IMG/VR virus record: IMGVR_UViG_3300031951_000434 | Location: 1-40,020 of that record | DNA: 40,020 nt | Origin: a virus | Direction: 5' to 3' (one strand) | Shown here: in pieces, positions 6,301 to 14,800 of the stretch | Position numbering within the stretch: position 1 is the first letter of the stretch | How the letters are laid out: every line of letters starts with the position of its first letter | Notes under the pieces: generated by a model | The model's input: only the letters and a program-made list of their open reading frames with translations | Told to the model about the DNA's origin: nothing | Database searches by the model: none | Program-made: the position numbers and the translations under genes

Positions 6301-6319
6301 ACACTTGATTAACAAGTGT
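6301..6319. promoter_or_regulatory. Candidate repressor operator in the divergent region
   Basis: ACACTTGATTAACAAGTGT is an inverted repeat with 7-base arms and a 5-base spacer, between the divergent repressor and DnaA-like genes. A weaker relative (ACTTG, six bases, CAAAGT) is at 6276-6292. A possible rightward promoter, TTGATT (6306-6311), 17 bases, CTGTAC (6329-6334), overlaps the palindrome, so a bound repressor would block it. GGTGTACGG follows at 6350-6358. Operator identity is inferred from symmetry and position. Confidence 0.55.
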
Positions 6320-6365
6320 TGCCGGTGCTGTACTCCGACCGCTCAGTCAGGTGTACGGAGGGTAA

Positions 6366-6971
6366 ATGCCGAGGATATGGGAGCAGGCTGCGTCGGGGTA
6401 CAGCGCCAAGCACGCGGGCATTAACAGTGTTTGGCTGCGGAACGAAAAGACGCGAGACGCCATCGACGAGGTGATCTGGTGGCACAACGCGACGGCTGAC
6501 GCCGATGGCGACAAGCGGATCGAGGTGACGGTGCGTGACGTGTTCTCGACGTCTCGTGTCCAGCCCGTCGTCGCCGCGCGGCACGACGTTATGCGCCGGT
6601 TGCGTTACTCGCTGGCGTGGCCGGTCGTAAAGATCGGCGTGTTGCTCGAGCGCGACCACACGACAGTGCTCGCGGGCATCCGGCGCGGCAAGCGCCGGGG
6701 CGCTCCGGCGCACACGTCGTCGGCGAGCCAGTACTACTCGTGGCTCGAGGCGAAGTGGCTCAAGGCGCGCCGCATGCACGAGACACGCGCCGCAAATGTG
6801 CACGAGTACGAGGTCGAGCTCTCCGAGATCAAGAGGCGCGAGGAGGCCGAGCGCGAGCGTCGCCTTGCGAAAAAGCAGATCGAGCGCGAGCTCGCCAAGG
6901 CGCGCCACGACATGAAGGTGGCGGCGCAGCGGATCGCGATGCTGTCGGGCGCCTCAGATGCGGCGGAGTAA
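6366..6971 (+). CDS. DnaA domain IV-like DNA-binding protein
   Basis: A 201-residue protein. Residues 64-108 resemble the DnaA C-terminal DNA-binding domain: RVQPVVAARHDVMRRL, then VVKIGVLLERDHTTVLAGIRR, with the RDHTTVL signature that reads DnaA boxes. No AAA+ ATPase domain is present. The rest (125-200) is a highly charged coiled coil (EVELSEIKRREEAERERRLA). The ATG has GGAGGG directly upstream. As first gene of the rightward operon it could bind phage or host DnaA boxes, either starting phage replication or interfering with host initiation. Two consensus boxes lie at 6260-6268 and 9352-9360. The start is secure; the role is inferred. Confidence 0.75.
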   Translation: MPRIWEQAASGYSAKHAGINSVWLRNEKTRDAIDEVIWWHNATADADGDKRIEVTVRDVFSTSRVQPVVAARHDVMRRLRYSLAWPVVKIGVLLERDHTTVLAGIRRGKRRGAPAHTSSASQYYSWLEAKWLKARRMHETRAANVHEYEVELSEIKRREEAERERRLAKKQIERELAKARHDMKVAAQRIAMLSGASDAAE

Positions 6972-7278
6972 ATACGGCAACAAGCGCACGATCGTCGACG
7001 GCATCACGTTCGACAGCAAGGCCGAAGCGATGCGGTGGATGCAGCTCAAGGCGCTCGAGAAGCGCGGCGTCATCAGGGCGCTCGAGCGCCAGACGCCCAT
7101 CGACGTGACGTACGAGGGCGTGAAGCTGTTCCGCTATCGCGCCGACTTCGCGTACTTCGAGGGGCAGGAGCGCATCTACGAGGATGTGAAGGGCGTGATG
7201 ACACCGGTGTTCCGCCTCAAGGCTCGGATCATCAAGGCCATGCTCAAGATCAACATACGGATAACGGGGACACGATGA
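6958..7278 (+). CDS. DUF1064 family nuclease-like protein
   Basis: A 106-residue protein with the DUF1064 pattern: KYGNKRTIVDGITFDSKAEA (5-24), then LEKRGVIRALERQ, RYRADFAYFEG, and EDVKGVMT. Conserved Glu22, Asp67 and the E-D-V-K stretch fit a PD-(D/E)XK-like (VRR/resolvase-type) active site. DUF1064 proteins are common in phage replication modules and are thought to be nucleases that process branched DNA. The start overlaps the end of the DnaA-like gene by 14 bases and the stop overlaps the next ATG. The family match is good; the activity is family-based. Confidence 0.75.
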   Translation: MRRSKYGNKRTIVDGITFDSKAEAMRWMQLKALEKRGVIRALERQTPIDVTYEGVKLFRYRADFAYFEGQERIYEDVKGVMTPVFRLKARIIKAMLKINIRITGTR

Positions 7279-7466
7279 AGAAGACACCGAAGAAAGAGGA
7301 CGGCAACGACCTCACGCGCTGCCAGTGGATCGAGGGGGAGGCGTCGTCGCGCGCGTTTTGCGGCAGGGAGCGCAAGCCGGGCTCTCGCGGCCCGTGGTGC
7401 GAGGAGCACTATGGGCGCGTGTACACCGGCGCCGTCGGCGTCACACTCAGGACGCTCTTGTCATGA
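7275..7466 (+). CDS. GcrA-like zinc domain protein
   Basis: A 63-residue protein. Residues 15-50 read RCQWIEGEASSRAFCGR, then GPWCEEHYGRVY, the pattern at the C-terminus of the alphaproteobacterial cell-cycle regulator GcrA (CQWP, FCG, YC..H). The N-terminal DNA-binding part of GcrA is missing, leaving a basic stub (MKKTPKKED). GcrA works with sigma70 at promoters carrying methylated GANTC. A stand-alone C-terminal domain might compete for RNA polymerase or recruit it to phage promoters. ATG follows CGGGGACACG and overlaps the previous stop. It strongly suggests an alphaproteobacterial host. Function is inference. Confidence 0.65.
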   Translation: MKKTPKKEDGNDLTRCQWIEGEASSRAFCGRERKPGSRGPWCEEHYGRVYTGAVGVTLRTLLS

Positions 7467-8314
7467 GCAAGCCCAATAAATTTTTCCCGCTCTACGTCGC
7501 CGATTATCTGGCCGACACGCAGCTCCTGACGACGGAGCAGCACGGCGCGTACCTGCTACTTCTGATGGCATACTGGCGGTCTGGACCCCTTCCAGATTGT
7601 GATGAGGCACTTACCGCAGCGTCAAAAACTGATGCAAAAACGTGGGCGAAAATGCGCCCAGTTTTGGCCCGCTTTTTCGTCGTCGCGCAGGGGGTCTGGC
7701 GCCACAAGCGCGTTGACCACGAAATGGCGGAAGCCGTAGGGAAATATCAGTCGAGGCTGGCCGCATCGAGGAAGGCCAACGCCCGTCACGGTGACCGTGA
7801 CGGTCTGCGTGACGGTGACCGTGACGGTGACCGTGACGGTGACCCTCAGACCCCCACAACTCACAACTCACATATAACTATACCTAAAGGTATAGACGGC
7901 AAGCCGTCCCAAAAAGCCCAAGCCGACGCCTGCAAGGCTGAAGGGGGGAGCATACCCCCGAAGGGGGCGGCGGCGGCCAGCATTTGGGGCGCGCCCGTGC
8001 AGTACCTGACTGCACACGGCATCTCCGAGCGCAACGCGCGCAGCCTGATCGGCAAGTGGACGAAGGGGCGCGACCCGCAGGTCGTCGTCGATGCCATCAC
8101 GACAGCCCAGCTCAACGCGGCAGTCGACCCCGCCTCATTCATCACCAAGGTTCTGAACGCTGGAGGCAGCAATGGACGAATACAGGGACAGCATGGGCGC
8201 TCTGGTCAGCAGAGCAAGCACGACGCATATGCCGAGCTCAAGGAGCTCCAGCGCGAGCTCAGGGACCGTGAGCGTGGCGGGCGTGACGGTGATGGAGAGA
8301 TCATCGATATTTGA
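7463..8314 (+). CDS. DUF1376 replication initiator-like protein
   Basis: A 283-residue protein. Residues 1-95 (KFFPLYVADYLADTQLLTTEQHGAYLLLLMAYW) match DUF1376, a winged-helix-like domain at the N-terminus of phage replication proteins. A repetitive linker follows (RDGDRDGDRDGD, about 108-129), encoded by 12-base repeats. The C-terminal half (185-235: YLTAHGISERNARSLIGKW) is a helical domain often seen with it. By analogy with lambda O, the protein probably binds iterons in its own gene and loads the helicase, perhaps with the next gene product. Its ATG overlaps the GcrA-like stop. Confidence 0.75.
   Translation: MSKPNKFFPLYVADYLADTQLLTTEQHGAYLLLLMAYWRSGPLPDCDEALTAASKTDAKTWAKMRPVLARFFVVAQGVWRHKRVDHEMAEAVGKYQSRLAASRKANARHGDRDGLRDGDRDGDRDGDPQTPTTHNSHITIPKGIDGKPSQKAQADACKAEGGSIPPKGAAAASIWGAPVQYLTAHGISERNARSLIGKWTKGRDPQVVVDAITTAQLNAAVDPASFITKVLNAGGSNGRIQGQHGRSGQQSKHDAYAELKELQRELRDRERGGRDGDGEIIDI
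7785..7895 (+). repeat. Candidate replication origin: iterons plus AT-rich hairpin
   Basis: Inside the DUF1376 gene, 12-base units GTGACCGTGACG occur at 7791-7802, 7815-7826 and 7827-7838, with degenerate copies at 7803-7814 and 7839-7850. Right after them is an AT-rich island (about 7855-7895) in an otherwise G+C-rich genome, ending in a perfect 7-bp hairpin CTATACC-TAAA-GGTATAG (7878-7895). Iterons followed by an AT-rich unwinding region within an initiator gene is the arrangement of the lambda origin. Confidence 0.55.
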
Positions 8315-8876
8315 GATCACGCACCTCGTCGAGCGCGCTCTGGCGAATTGCGTGAACAAGCCTGCGGGCGACATCAAGATGACGGTCGCGGAGTGGCACC
8401 GGCAGCTCTCGCAGTACAACGGCGTCGACCTTCATTGCGCGCTCGATGAACACTTTCGGAGCTCGCAGTGGTGGCCCACGGTGCATGACGTCATCCGGCA
8501 CATCAAGGCGAAGATCCCGCCGCCGCAGCTTCAGAGCTGGCAGGTGCCGCAAGAGCCATTCGAGCGCAATGGCCGCTCGCGTGACGAGGAGGTCGCTCAT
8601 CGTGCCAAGGTCGTTGCGGATGCGTGGCGCGTGGCGCGCGAGGAGAACCCCGAAGCTGTAACGCCTGACGTTACAAATCCGGGGACACAACACAAGCCAG
8701 CGTCTCAGGACATGGAGGTGTCGGCTGACCTGTATCACTCGTGCTCGGCGCGCCGAGCGCGGGGCGAGAGCACATGCACGCCGACCTGTTTCAGTGCTGG
8801 CGTCGGCGTGCGGAAGTGTGCGATTGATCTCGACATCGGCATCATCGACGGAGAGCATCGATGGGTAAAGCGGTAA
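8292..8876 (+). CDS. Replication-module protein, possible helicase loader
   Basis: A 194-residue protein starting at ATG 8292 (MERSSIFEITHLVERAL), which overlaps the DUF1376 stop by 23 bases; an ATG at 8172 would overlap far more. The first 85 residues form a helical domain (VAEWHRQLSQYNGVDLHCAL, WWPTVHDVIRHI). The C-terminus contains seven cysteines (CSARRARGESTCTPTC), a possible metal site. No Walker motif is visible. Position directly after the initiator is where lambda keeps P, so a helicase-loader role is possible; no family was recognised. Confidence 0.55.
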   Translation: MERSSIFEITHLVERALANCVNKPAGDIKMTVAEWHRQLSQYNGVDLHCALDEHFRSSQWWPTVHDVIRHIKAKIPPPQLQSWQVPQEPFERNGRSRDEEVAHRAKVVADAWRVAREENPEAVTPDVTNPGTQHKPASQDMEVSADLYHSCSARRARGESTCTPTCFSAGVGVRKCAIDLDIGIIDGEHRWVKR

Positions 8877-9370
8877 GGGCGGGCAAGAAGCGGCAGCCGA
8901 AGACGTACGAGACGATCAATCAATATCGGGGACAGCATGACGAGATGGACGTCGAGCGGATCGACCCGAGCGACATACGGGCCAAGCGCGTGCGCGTGCT
9001 GCGCCCCAACCGGCTGCGCAAATATCTCGGCATGAAGTCGATCACGCTCGTCCAGTGCGAGGCGGGCGAGCTCCTCGCCGCGCAGTGGGAGCGGGCGGGC
9101 CTGCGCGAGCGCGTCACGTCGCGGTATGCCACCGGCGGCGCGTGTGGTAACCAGATACCGCACGGCGTTAGGGATTTTACATCGGGCGCTGTGGATGCCC
9201 ACCGGGCGGTGCAGGCGGCGCTGCGGGGCGACCGGGCGCCCTACGCCGACCTGCTCGTGTCGGTCTGCTGCCACGACGAGGGCGTGCGCAACACCCGCCG
9301 CCTGAGCCGCGCCCTGACCGCTCTGGCTGTACACTACGGCCTAGCACGGCGTTATCCACACTCCACGTAG
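8861..9370 (+). CDS. DUF6456-type protein
   Basis: A 169-residue basic protein. Residues 65-165 fit the DUF6456 pattern common in Alphaproteobacteria: AGELLAAQWERAGLRERVTS, then DAHRAVQAALRG, LLVSVCCHDEGV, and a final ALTALAVHYGL. The domain is a helical bundle; bacterial relatives often carry an HTH and are thought to act in transcription. The ATG at 8861 overlaps the previous gene by 16 bases; an internal in-frame ATG at 8945 also has a CGGGGACA leader upstream and could be an alternative start. The end of the gene contains a consensus DnaA box. Confidence 0.6.
   Translation: MGKAVRAGKKRQPKTYETINQYRGQHDEMDVERIDPSDIRAKRVRVLRPNRLRKYLGMKSITLVQCEAGELLAAQWERAGLRERVTSRYATGGACGNQIPHGVRDFTSGAVDAHRAVQAALRGDRAPYADLLVSVCCHDEGVRNTRRLSRALTALAVHYGLARRYPHST
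9352..9360 (+). promoter_or_regulatory. Consensus DnaA box
   Basis: TTATCCACA, a second exact consensus DnaA box, lies in the last codons of the DUF6456-type gene, about 3.1 kb from the one at the repressor start. It may be chance or a regulatory site; it coincides with sense codons (RYPHST). Confidence 0.3.
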
Positions 9371-9431
9371 CCCGATGGGCTGGCTGAGTGCACGGTGGGC
9401 GTGCTACGCGGCGATCAACTCGGAGCAGACC

Positions 9432-9806
9432 GTGAGCAACCACCCCGCCGACCCCAGTGAGCCGAGACAGCGCCCGACAGCGGTCGAGGTCGCTGAGAGC
9501 CTGTCGCGGTGCGCGGACCTCGGTGCGGTCGAGGCGCTGGCGGACGAGGTGGAGTTCTCGCTCGCTCCGCGCGACATCAACTCGCCGACGATGCTGCTCA
9601 CGCTGGCGGGCCTGATCCTGCGCGAGGCGCGCGTCTGCTCGTACACGGCCCAGATCGAGCCCGGCTGCGATCTGGCTGCGCCCACGCCGCGCGATGTGAT
9701 CGGCGCCGTGATTGTGATCCTGCGCAAGCTGCACGAGCTCGCGCCCGACACCGTGCCGACGCCCGACTGGGTCGACCGGCCTGCGCGCGGTGAGGCGGTC
9801 CACTAG
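9432..9806 (+). CDS. Hypothetical protein upstream of terminase
   Basis: A 124-residue acidic, helical protein of unknown function. I prefer the GTG at 9432 (VSNHPADPSEP) because GGAG lies six bases upstream; an ATG at 9375 would add 19 residues without a visible ribosome-binding site. The sequence (VEVAESLSRCADLGAVEALADEV, then PRDVIGAVIVILRKLHEL) shows no known domain. It sits one base before the terminase small subunit start, so it may belong to either the replication or the packaging unit. Confidence 0.55.
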   Translation: MSNHPADPSEPRQRPTAVEVAESLSRCADLGAVEALADEVEFSLAPRDINSPTMLLTLAGLILREARVCSYTAQIEPGCDLAAPTPRDVIGAVIVILRKLHELAPDTVPTPDWVDRPARGEAVH

Positions 9807-9807
9807 C

Positions 9808-10197
9808 GTGCGCAAGGTCATCGGAAAACGCGACGCATCGATGCCGCGTGTTGGCGGCTCGACGAAGAGCGAGAAGCACTGGCGTGACGCCCTGCGCGTC
9901 GCCCTGATGCGCACCGACGAGGGCGATCCGCGACCGAGGCTGGCCCGCATCGCCGAGCGCGTCGTGCTGATGGCTGTCGAGGGCGATATGCAGGCTGTCA
10001 AGGAAATCGGGGACAGGATAGACGGTCGCGTGCCGCAACAGGTCGACCTGCCGCAAGATGTCATGCAGCAGATCGTCGTGACATGGGCGCGATCACAACC
10101 GGCGATCATCGATGCAGACCAACAATCCGGGGACAGTATCAGTGACGATACCGTACGCGCCCCGAAAGCAGTTCTTGCCCCTCCACGAGAGGACTGA
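9808..10197 (+). CDS. Terminase small subunit-like protein
   Basis: A 129-residue protein starting at GTG 9808, right after the previous TAG. The core (KHWRDALRVALMR, then RLARIAERVVLMAVEGDMQAVKEIGDRIDGRVPQQ) is a pattern I know from small proteins encoded just before the large terminase in many phages; the helices likely recognise phage DNA. It overlaps the TerL gene by 56 bases in another frame, which supports the packaging assignment. DNA-binding activity is inferred from family and position. Confidence 0.65.
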   Translation: MRKVIGKRDASMPRVGGSTKSEKHWRDALRVALMRTDEGDPRPRLARIAERVVLMAVEGDMQAVKEIGDRIDGRVPQQVDLPQDVMQQIVVTWARSQPAIIDADQQSGDSISDDTVRAPKAVLAPPRED

Positions 10198-11386
10198 TCG
10201 CTTCTACGTCTGCGTCGCTCACCGACGCGCTGGCAAGACCGTCGCCTGCATCAACGAGCTCATCAAGGCAGCCCTGACCTGCCAGCTGCCCAACCCGCGC
10301 TTCGCGTACGTGGCGCCGACCTTCGCGCAGGCCAAGGACGTCGCGTGGGAGTATCTCAAGGACTACACGCGCGACATCCCGATGGTGGGCGTTAACGAGA
10401 GCGAGCTGCGCGTCGACCTGCCGAACGGTTCGCGCGTGAGGCTCTACGGCGCCGAGAACTACGACCGCATGCGCGGCCTGTACCTCGACGGCGTCGTGCT
10501 CGACGAATACGGGGACATGGACCCGAGCGCGTGGACGTCGGTCATACGACCGGCACTGTCCGACCGGCGCGGCTGGGCTGTCTTTATCGGCACACCGAAA
10601 GGCGACAATCACTTCCACGAGCTCTGGAAAGCGAGCGGCCCTCGCGAGTGGGGCAAGCTCCGGCTGCGCGCCAGCGAGACCGGCATCCTGCCGCAGGACG
10701 AGCTCGACGACGCGAAGCGTGCGATGACGCCGGAGCAGTATGCGGCTGAGTACGAGTGCTCCTTCGATGCGCCCGTGGTGGGCAGCTACTACGGGCAGCT
10801 GCTCGAAGAGGCTGACCGCGACAGCCGCATCACCGGTGTGCCGGTCGAGCGCAACCATCCCGTCCACACGGCTTGGGATTTAGGCATAGGCGACTCGACC
10901 GCCATCTGGCTCTTCCAGACGGTGGGGCGCGAGGTTCACGTCGTCGACTTCATCGAGCACGCAGGTGTCGGCCTTGATTGGTACGCCGCCGAGCTGCAAA
11001 AGCGGGGACACCTTTACGGGATGCACCTCGTGCCGCACGACGCGCAAGCGCGAGAGCTCGGCACCGGCAAGACGCGCCTCGAGACGATGGCGTCGCTCGG
11101 CATCAACGGCACGGTTGTGCCGACGCACAAGGTCGACGACGGCATCAACGCCGCGCGGCTCCTGATCGCGCGATGCTGGTTCGACGAGAAGAAGACGGCG
11201 CAAGGTGTCACCGCATTGCGGAACTACCGCCGCGAGTGGGACAACAAGAAGAAGGCGTTCAAGACGACGCCGCTACACGACTGGTCGAGCCACGCCGCCG
11301 ACGCCTTCCGCTACCTCGCGATGGGCATCGAGCGTGCGTCGACGCGGTCCAAGCCGATCAGCTACGACCTCAAGTGGGTGGTGTGA
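10142..11386 (+). CDS. terL: Terminase large subunit (packaging ATPase/nuclease)
   Basis: A 414-residue motor protein. ATPase: Walker A HRRAGKT (27-33), Walker B GVVLDEY (117-123), coupling motif IGTPKG (149-154). Nuclease: Asp246 in AWDLGIGDSTAIW and the C-terminal HAADAFRY motif, an RNase H-like site that cuts the concatemer. Length is usual for a compact TerL. I chose GTG 10142 (VTIPYAPRKQF) because the conserved TerL start begins there and CCGGGGACA lies nine bases upstream; ATG 10112 would add ten residues. The stop overlaps the following ATG (TGATG). Confidence 0.92.
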   Translation: MTIPYAPRKQFLPLHERTDRFYVCVAHRRAGKTVACINELIKAALTCQLPNPRFAYVAPTFAQAKDVAWEYLKDYTRDIPMVGVNESELRVDLPNGSRVRLYGAENYDRMRGLYLDGVVLDEYGDMDPSAWTSVIRPALSDRRGWAVFIGTPKGDNHFHELWKASGPREWGKLRLRASETGILPQDELDDAKRAMTPEQYAAEYECSFDAPVVGSYYGQLLEEADRDSRITGVPVERNHPVHTAWDLGIGDSTAIWLFQTVGREVHVVDFIEHAGVGLDWYAAELQKRGHLYGMHLVPHDAQARELGTGKTRLETMASLGINGTVVPTHKVDDGINAARLLIARCWFDEKKTAQGVTALRNYRREWDNKKKAFKTTPLHDWSSHAADAFRYLAMGIERASTRSKPISYDLKWVV

Positions 11387-11676
11387 TGTTTCCAAAGTGG
11401 ATGCCGAACCCGTTCGCATCGTTCCTGCCGGGCAACGAGCGGGGCGCGAGATTTGACTACACGCCAGACCCGGATCGTGTGCGCGCGATGCAGGAGCGTC
11501 AGCGTGCATCGGACTACCTCGTGCGCCTGTCGCGCTCGAGCCAGCGCGGTCAGGACTATGCGCGCAACACGAACGACTTGAGGCAGATGCTGCAGACAGC
11601 GCAAGACACGCGCGACCCGCTCGAGCGCCACGCCATCATCAACGCGATGCGCAACAAGGGCCTCCTCTCCGAATAA
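11386..11676 (+). CDS. Hypothetical protein after TerL
   Basis: A 96-residue protein (MFPKWMPNPFASFLPG). Its ATG overlaps the TerL stop by one base (TGATG), so it is translationally coupled. The C-terminal two-thirds is helical and charged (RQRASDYLVRLSRSSQRGQDY, NDLRQMLQTAQDTRDPLERH), perhaps a coiled coil. No family is recognised. Position in the packaging and head module suggests a minor virion or assembly protein. Confidence 0.65.
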   Translation: MFPKWMPNPFASFLPGNERGARFDYTPDPDRVRAMQERQRASDYLVRLSRSSQRGQDYARNTNDLRQMLQTAQDTRDPLERHAIINAMRNKGLLSE

Positions 11677-11691
11677 CAGGGACACAGTGAT

Positions 11692-11874
11692 ATGAACGAT
11701 TGGTGCATCAAGGGCGGCAAGTTCTCATTCCAGAGCCGCGACAAGGGCAAGTTCGCCGCGAAGAAGACGAAGAACGACGGGTCGAAGCCGCGCAAGGCTG
11801 GCCCGGCCTTCGACGCCGCCGAGGCGAGGCTCCAGCCCAAGAAGTCCGGCAAGTCTTTCGGCAAGCCGCGCTGA
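11692..11874 (+). CDS. Small Lys-rich basic protein
   Basis: A 60-residue protein with about one third Lys or Arg (KFAAKKTKNDGSKPRKAG, LQPKKSGKSFGKPR) and little hydrophobic core, so probably disordered and nucleic-acid binding. The leader AGGGACACAGTGAT precedes its ATG, a variant of the leader used elsewhere here. It ends one base before the ATG of the 1073-residue gene. A DNA-condensing or packaged role is possible but not shown. Confidence 0.55.
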   Translation: MNDWCIKGGKFSFQSRDKGKFAAKKTKNDGSKPRKAGPAFDAAEARLQPKKSGKSFGKPR

Positions 11875-11875
11875 C

Positions 11876-14800
11876 ATGGCGAGCCCGCGCCCCTCATACG
11901 CACGCGCCAAGGCTGGCGGCGGGTATGCCCCCGTCGACATGCCGGTCACGCGCGGCCTCATCGCCGGGGGCGCCGAGCGCCTGCGCAACGTGGGCAAGCG
12001 CAAGAGCCTGCCTAAGGACAACCGCTATCACAATCTGTCCGTGCTTCAGGACACGCTGGGCGGCGCGTCCCAGATCGCCACGGCCCCCATCATGGGCCTC
12101 CTCGCTCCCGCGCTCGAGAGCGCCGCAGACAGCTACAAGGCTTACCGCGCGCTGCCGCGCCAGCGGTCTGTCGACGCCGCCGCCATGGACGCCGCCGCCT
12201 CCGCCGGTTATGGCGGCTTCTCGCCGGGCATGTCGCGCGCGTCGACGGGCGGGCAGGGGCTTCTGGACGGCGGCCTGAACCCGCTGCTCGACGACGTCGA
12301 GTACGTCGGCAAGCGCCTCATGAAGGGCATCGACAACACCGCCGACGACATCGGCTACGACCGCGACCTGTTCCGCGAGCTCGTCGGCACCGGCGCGGCA
12401 TTTGCCGCCGCGCCTGCCGCAAAGGGCCTTCTCGGCGCTGCCGGTGAGGTGGGCGGCGCCATTGAGGCTGGCGCCAACAAGGCAGGCTACACGTTCCGGC
12501 AGCCTGACGCGCAGTCCAACAGCTTCTTCGCGCCCATCCGCGTCAGGAAGGCGCCGGGCGTGCGGGCGAATAACCCGCGCATGAAGGACCCGCTCACGGG
12601 CGCGTCGAAGCCTGCCCTCGAGATCGCAGACGACATGCGGAGCAAGGGCGCGTCGCCCGAGGAGGTGTACTACACCACCGGCATCCTCTACGAGCCGAAG
12701 ACTGGCATGCCCATGACCGAGCACTCGGACGCCGATGCGAAGCTCAAGGTGTCCCCGGAAGAGATGACGCGCATGGCGATGCAGGCGCCGCGCGCTCTCG
12801 GCATGAGTGCCCACCTCCTCGGGCGCGTCGATGACTTCTGGGAGAACGATGCACTCTTCGATATGTTCCCGGCGCTGCGGAACTCGCCGCTGTTCATGCA
12901 GCTCGGCAGCAAGAGCGCTGGCAATGCCGCCATGTCATCGCCGGGCGCGTTGCAAAACCAGCCGTTTTGGCAGACCATCGGCCCGAAGGGTCTGGTGAAC
13001 GCGGCATTCTCGCGAGACCCTAACGCCCCGCAGCCAATGCTGTCGCGCCTCAAGGATGCGGGGATTGTGTCGCCGGGCATAATGTCCGCGCTGGATATGA
13101 CGCCGGGCACACGATACCCCGCCGCTATGACGCTGCTCGGCAACGTGCAGTCGGAGGGGTTCAGAACCCCGTCGCCGGGCAAGATTGAGGACGTCGTCGA
13201 TTTGCAGCCGTGGTACACGGCGTCGCTCGACTACCGGCGAGGCCCCGGCTCTCCAGATGCGGACTGGATGTCTGAGGACATGGCCTCGGCTGATTGGTTG
13301 AACAGCCTCTTGAAGCACGAGGTTGGCGCGCACGGTGTGCAGGCGTCCAAGAAGGGCTTCCCGATGGGTGCCAACTACGACACGATCTATAAGAAGCTCC
13401 GGCAGCAAGGGTACGGTCAAGTCGAGGCCAGAGAGATGGCGTGGGCGGCCTATCAGCGATCCCCCGGCGAGGTTCTCGCTCGCCTAGGGCCGCGCCGTGG
13501 TGACCTCACCGACAGCCAGCTGCGCAATTACTATCCGTTCCACGACAACCCGGACCACCCGCTGCACCACCTGACGCCCGCCTCGGTGGCGAGCGATAAT
13601 TCGTGGCGGCAGGGTCACCACTCAACCGATGCCGAGGTGCAGGCGCGGCACATGCCAGAGGTGGCGTACCAGTCTGACGTGCCAAACTCACAGATCGGCG
13701 ACGTCAGGCCATCCAAGGGGTACTGGTCGTCCACGGACGGCTTCCCCACGGGCTCGCCAGACTTCTCGCAGTCTGCAACGCGCGACGGCGGCACGCCGGG
13801 CCTGAGAGGCTTCTCGTCCACGGGCTTGATGGGCCTGAGCAGCATAGACCTGCCGCCCGGCTCAGACGTGCGCTATCGCGGCGCCGCACCGAACCGAACG
13901 ACAGAATACCCGCGCTATGTCCCCGCGAATAACACGGATCGCATGTCCCGGCTGATCGCGGCGGCGGATGACGCAAACAGCCCGATCCACGGCATGTTCG
14001 ACAGGTACATCAACAGCGGCAAGCAACTGGGTGGCGACGACTGGTACAACACCGAAGAGCTCCGCGATTGGTTCATTGACGTCGCCGACGGCGATGAGCT
14101 GCGGGGCGAGGCGATGTGGCGTGAGTTCCTCCAGCTCGTTGGCGGGACGTCGACCGGGTCAGACGTCCCGTCGAATATCCGCAACGGCAGCTTCTACAAC
14201 ACCCTCCAGCCTGACGACCGCCGCGCCGTCGCCGAGCGTGTCGCGCAGGGAGGCATCACGCCCGCCGACGCGGCGCGTGAGCTCGGGATCGACGTCCCCA
14301 ACATGCCCGACAATTATCGCTACGGCCATGTGATGCAGGGCAACCACGCAAAGAACGTGCTCGGCATCCTCGACGGGAAGTGGTCGCAGACGCCGCCCGC
14401 TGGCTTGAAGCGAGGTGAACTGAGCGATTGGCTGAAGGCCAACCCGAAGGTGAAGGGCTTCTTCAACGACCTTGTCGGCTCACGGCGCAACATCGCCGCC
14501 GACAAGCACTTCATGCGCCTTCTGGCGATGTTTGACGGCGGCCTCGACTTCCTGTCGCAGCAGGCACAGCTCTCCGGCGCCAACCTCGAGAAGCTTCGCG
14601 CGACTTACGGCGACGCCATCGAGCCCTACATCAAGACGCGCCGCACGGGCACGGGCCAGACCGTGACTGAGGTGAACCTGAAAAAGGCGGGCGAAGACGG
14701 CGTCCTTCCTGATACGTCCCTTTTTGGCGACGTGCCGCAAGCGTGGCTCGACGTGCCAAACGCAAACGAGTACGCGGCACTTGAGGAGATGGCGAACCGC

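Noticed and set aside
5538-6302. Repressor start at GTG 6302
   Set aside because: This would place the operator palindrome and likely promoter inside the coding region; the ATG at 6260 begins the conserved HTH part.
7785-7850. 12-base repeats considered as CRISPR or simple minisatellite only
   Set aside because: Too short for CRISPR, no spacers. The AT-rich flank and initiator gene make an origin the better explanation.
9177-10109. 310-codon leftward frame opposite the DUF6456 and TerS genes
   Set aside because: Antisense shadow with Arg/Ala/His-rich composition and no start signal; the rightward genes have recognised patterns.
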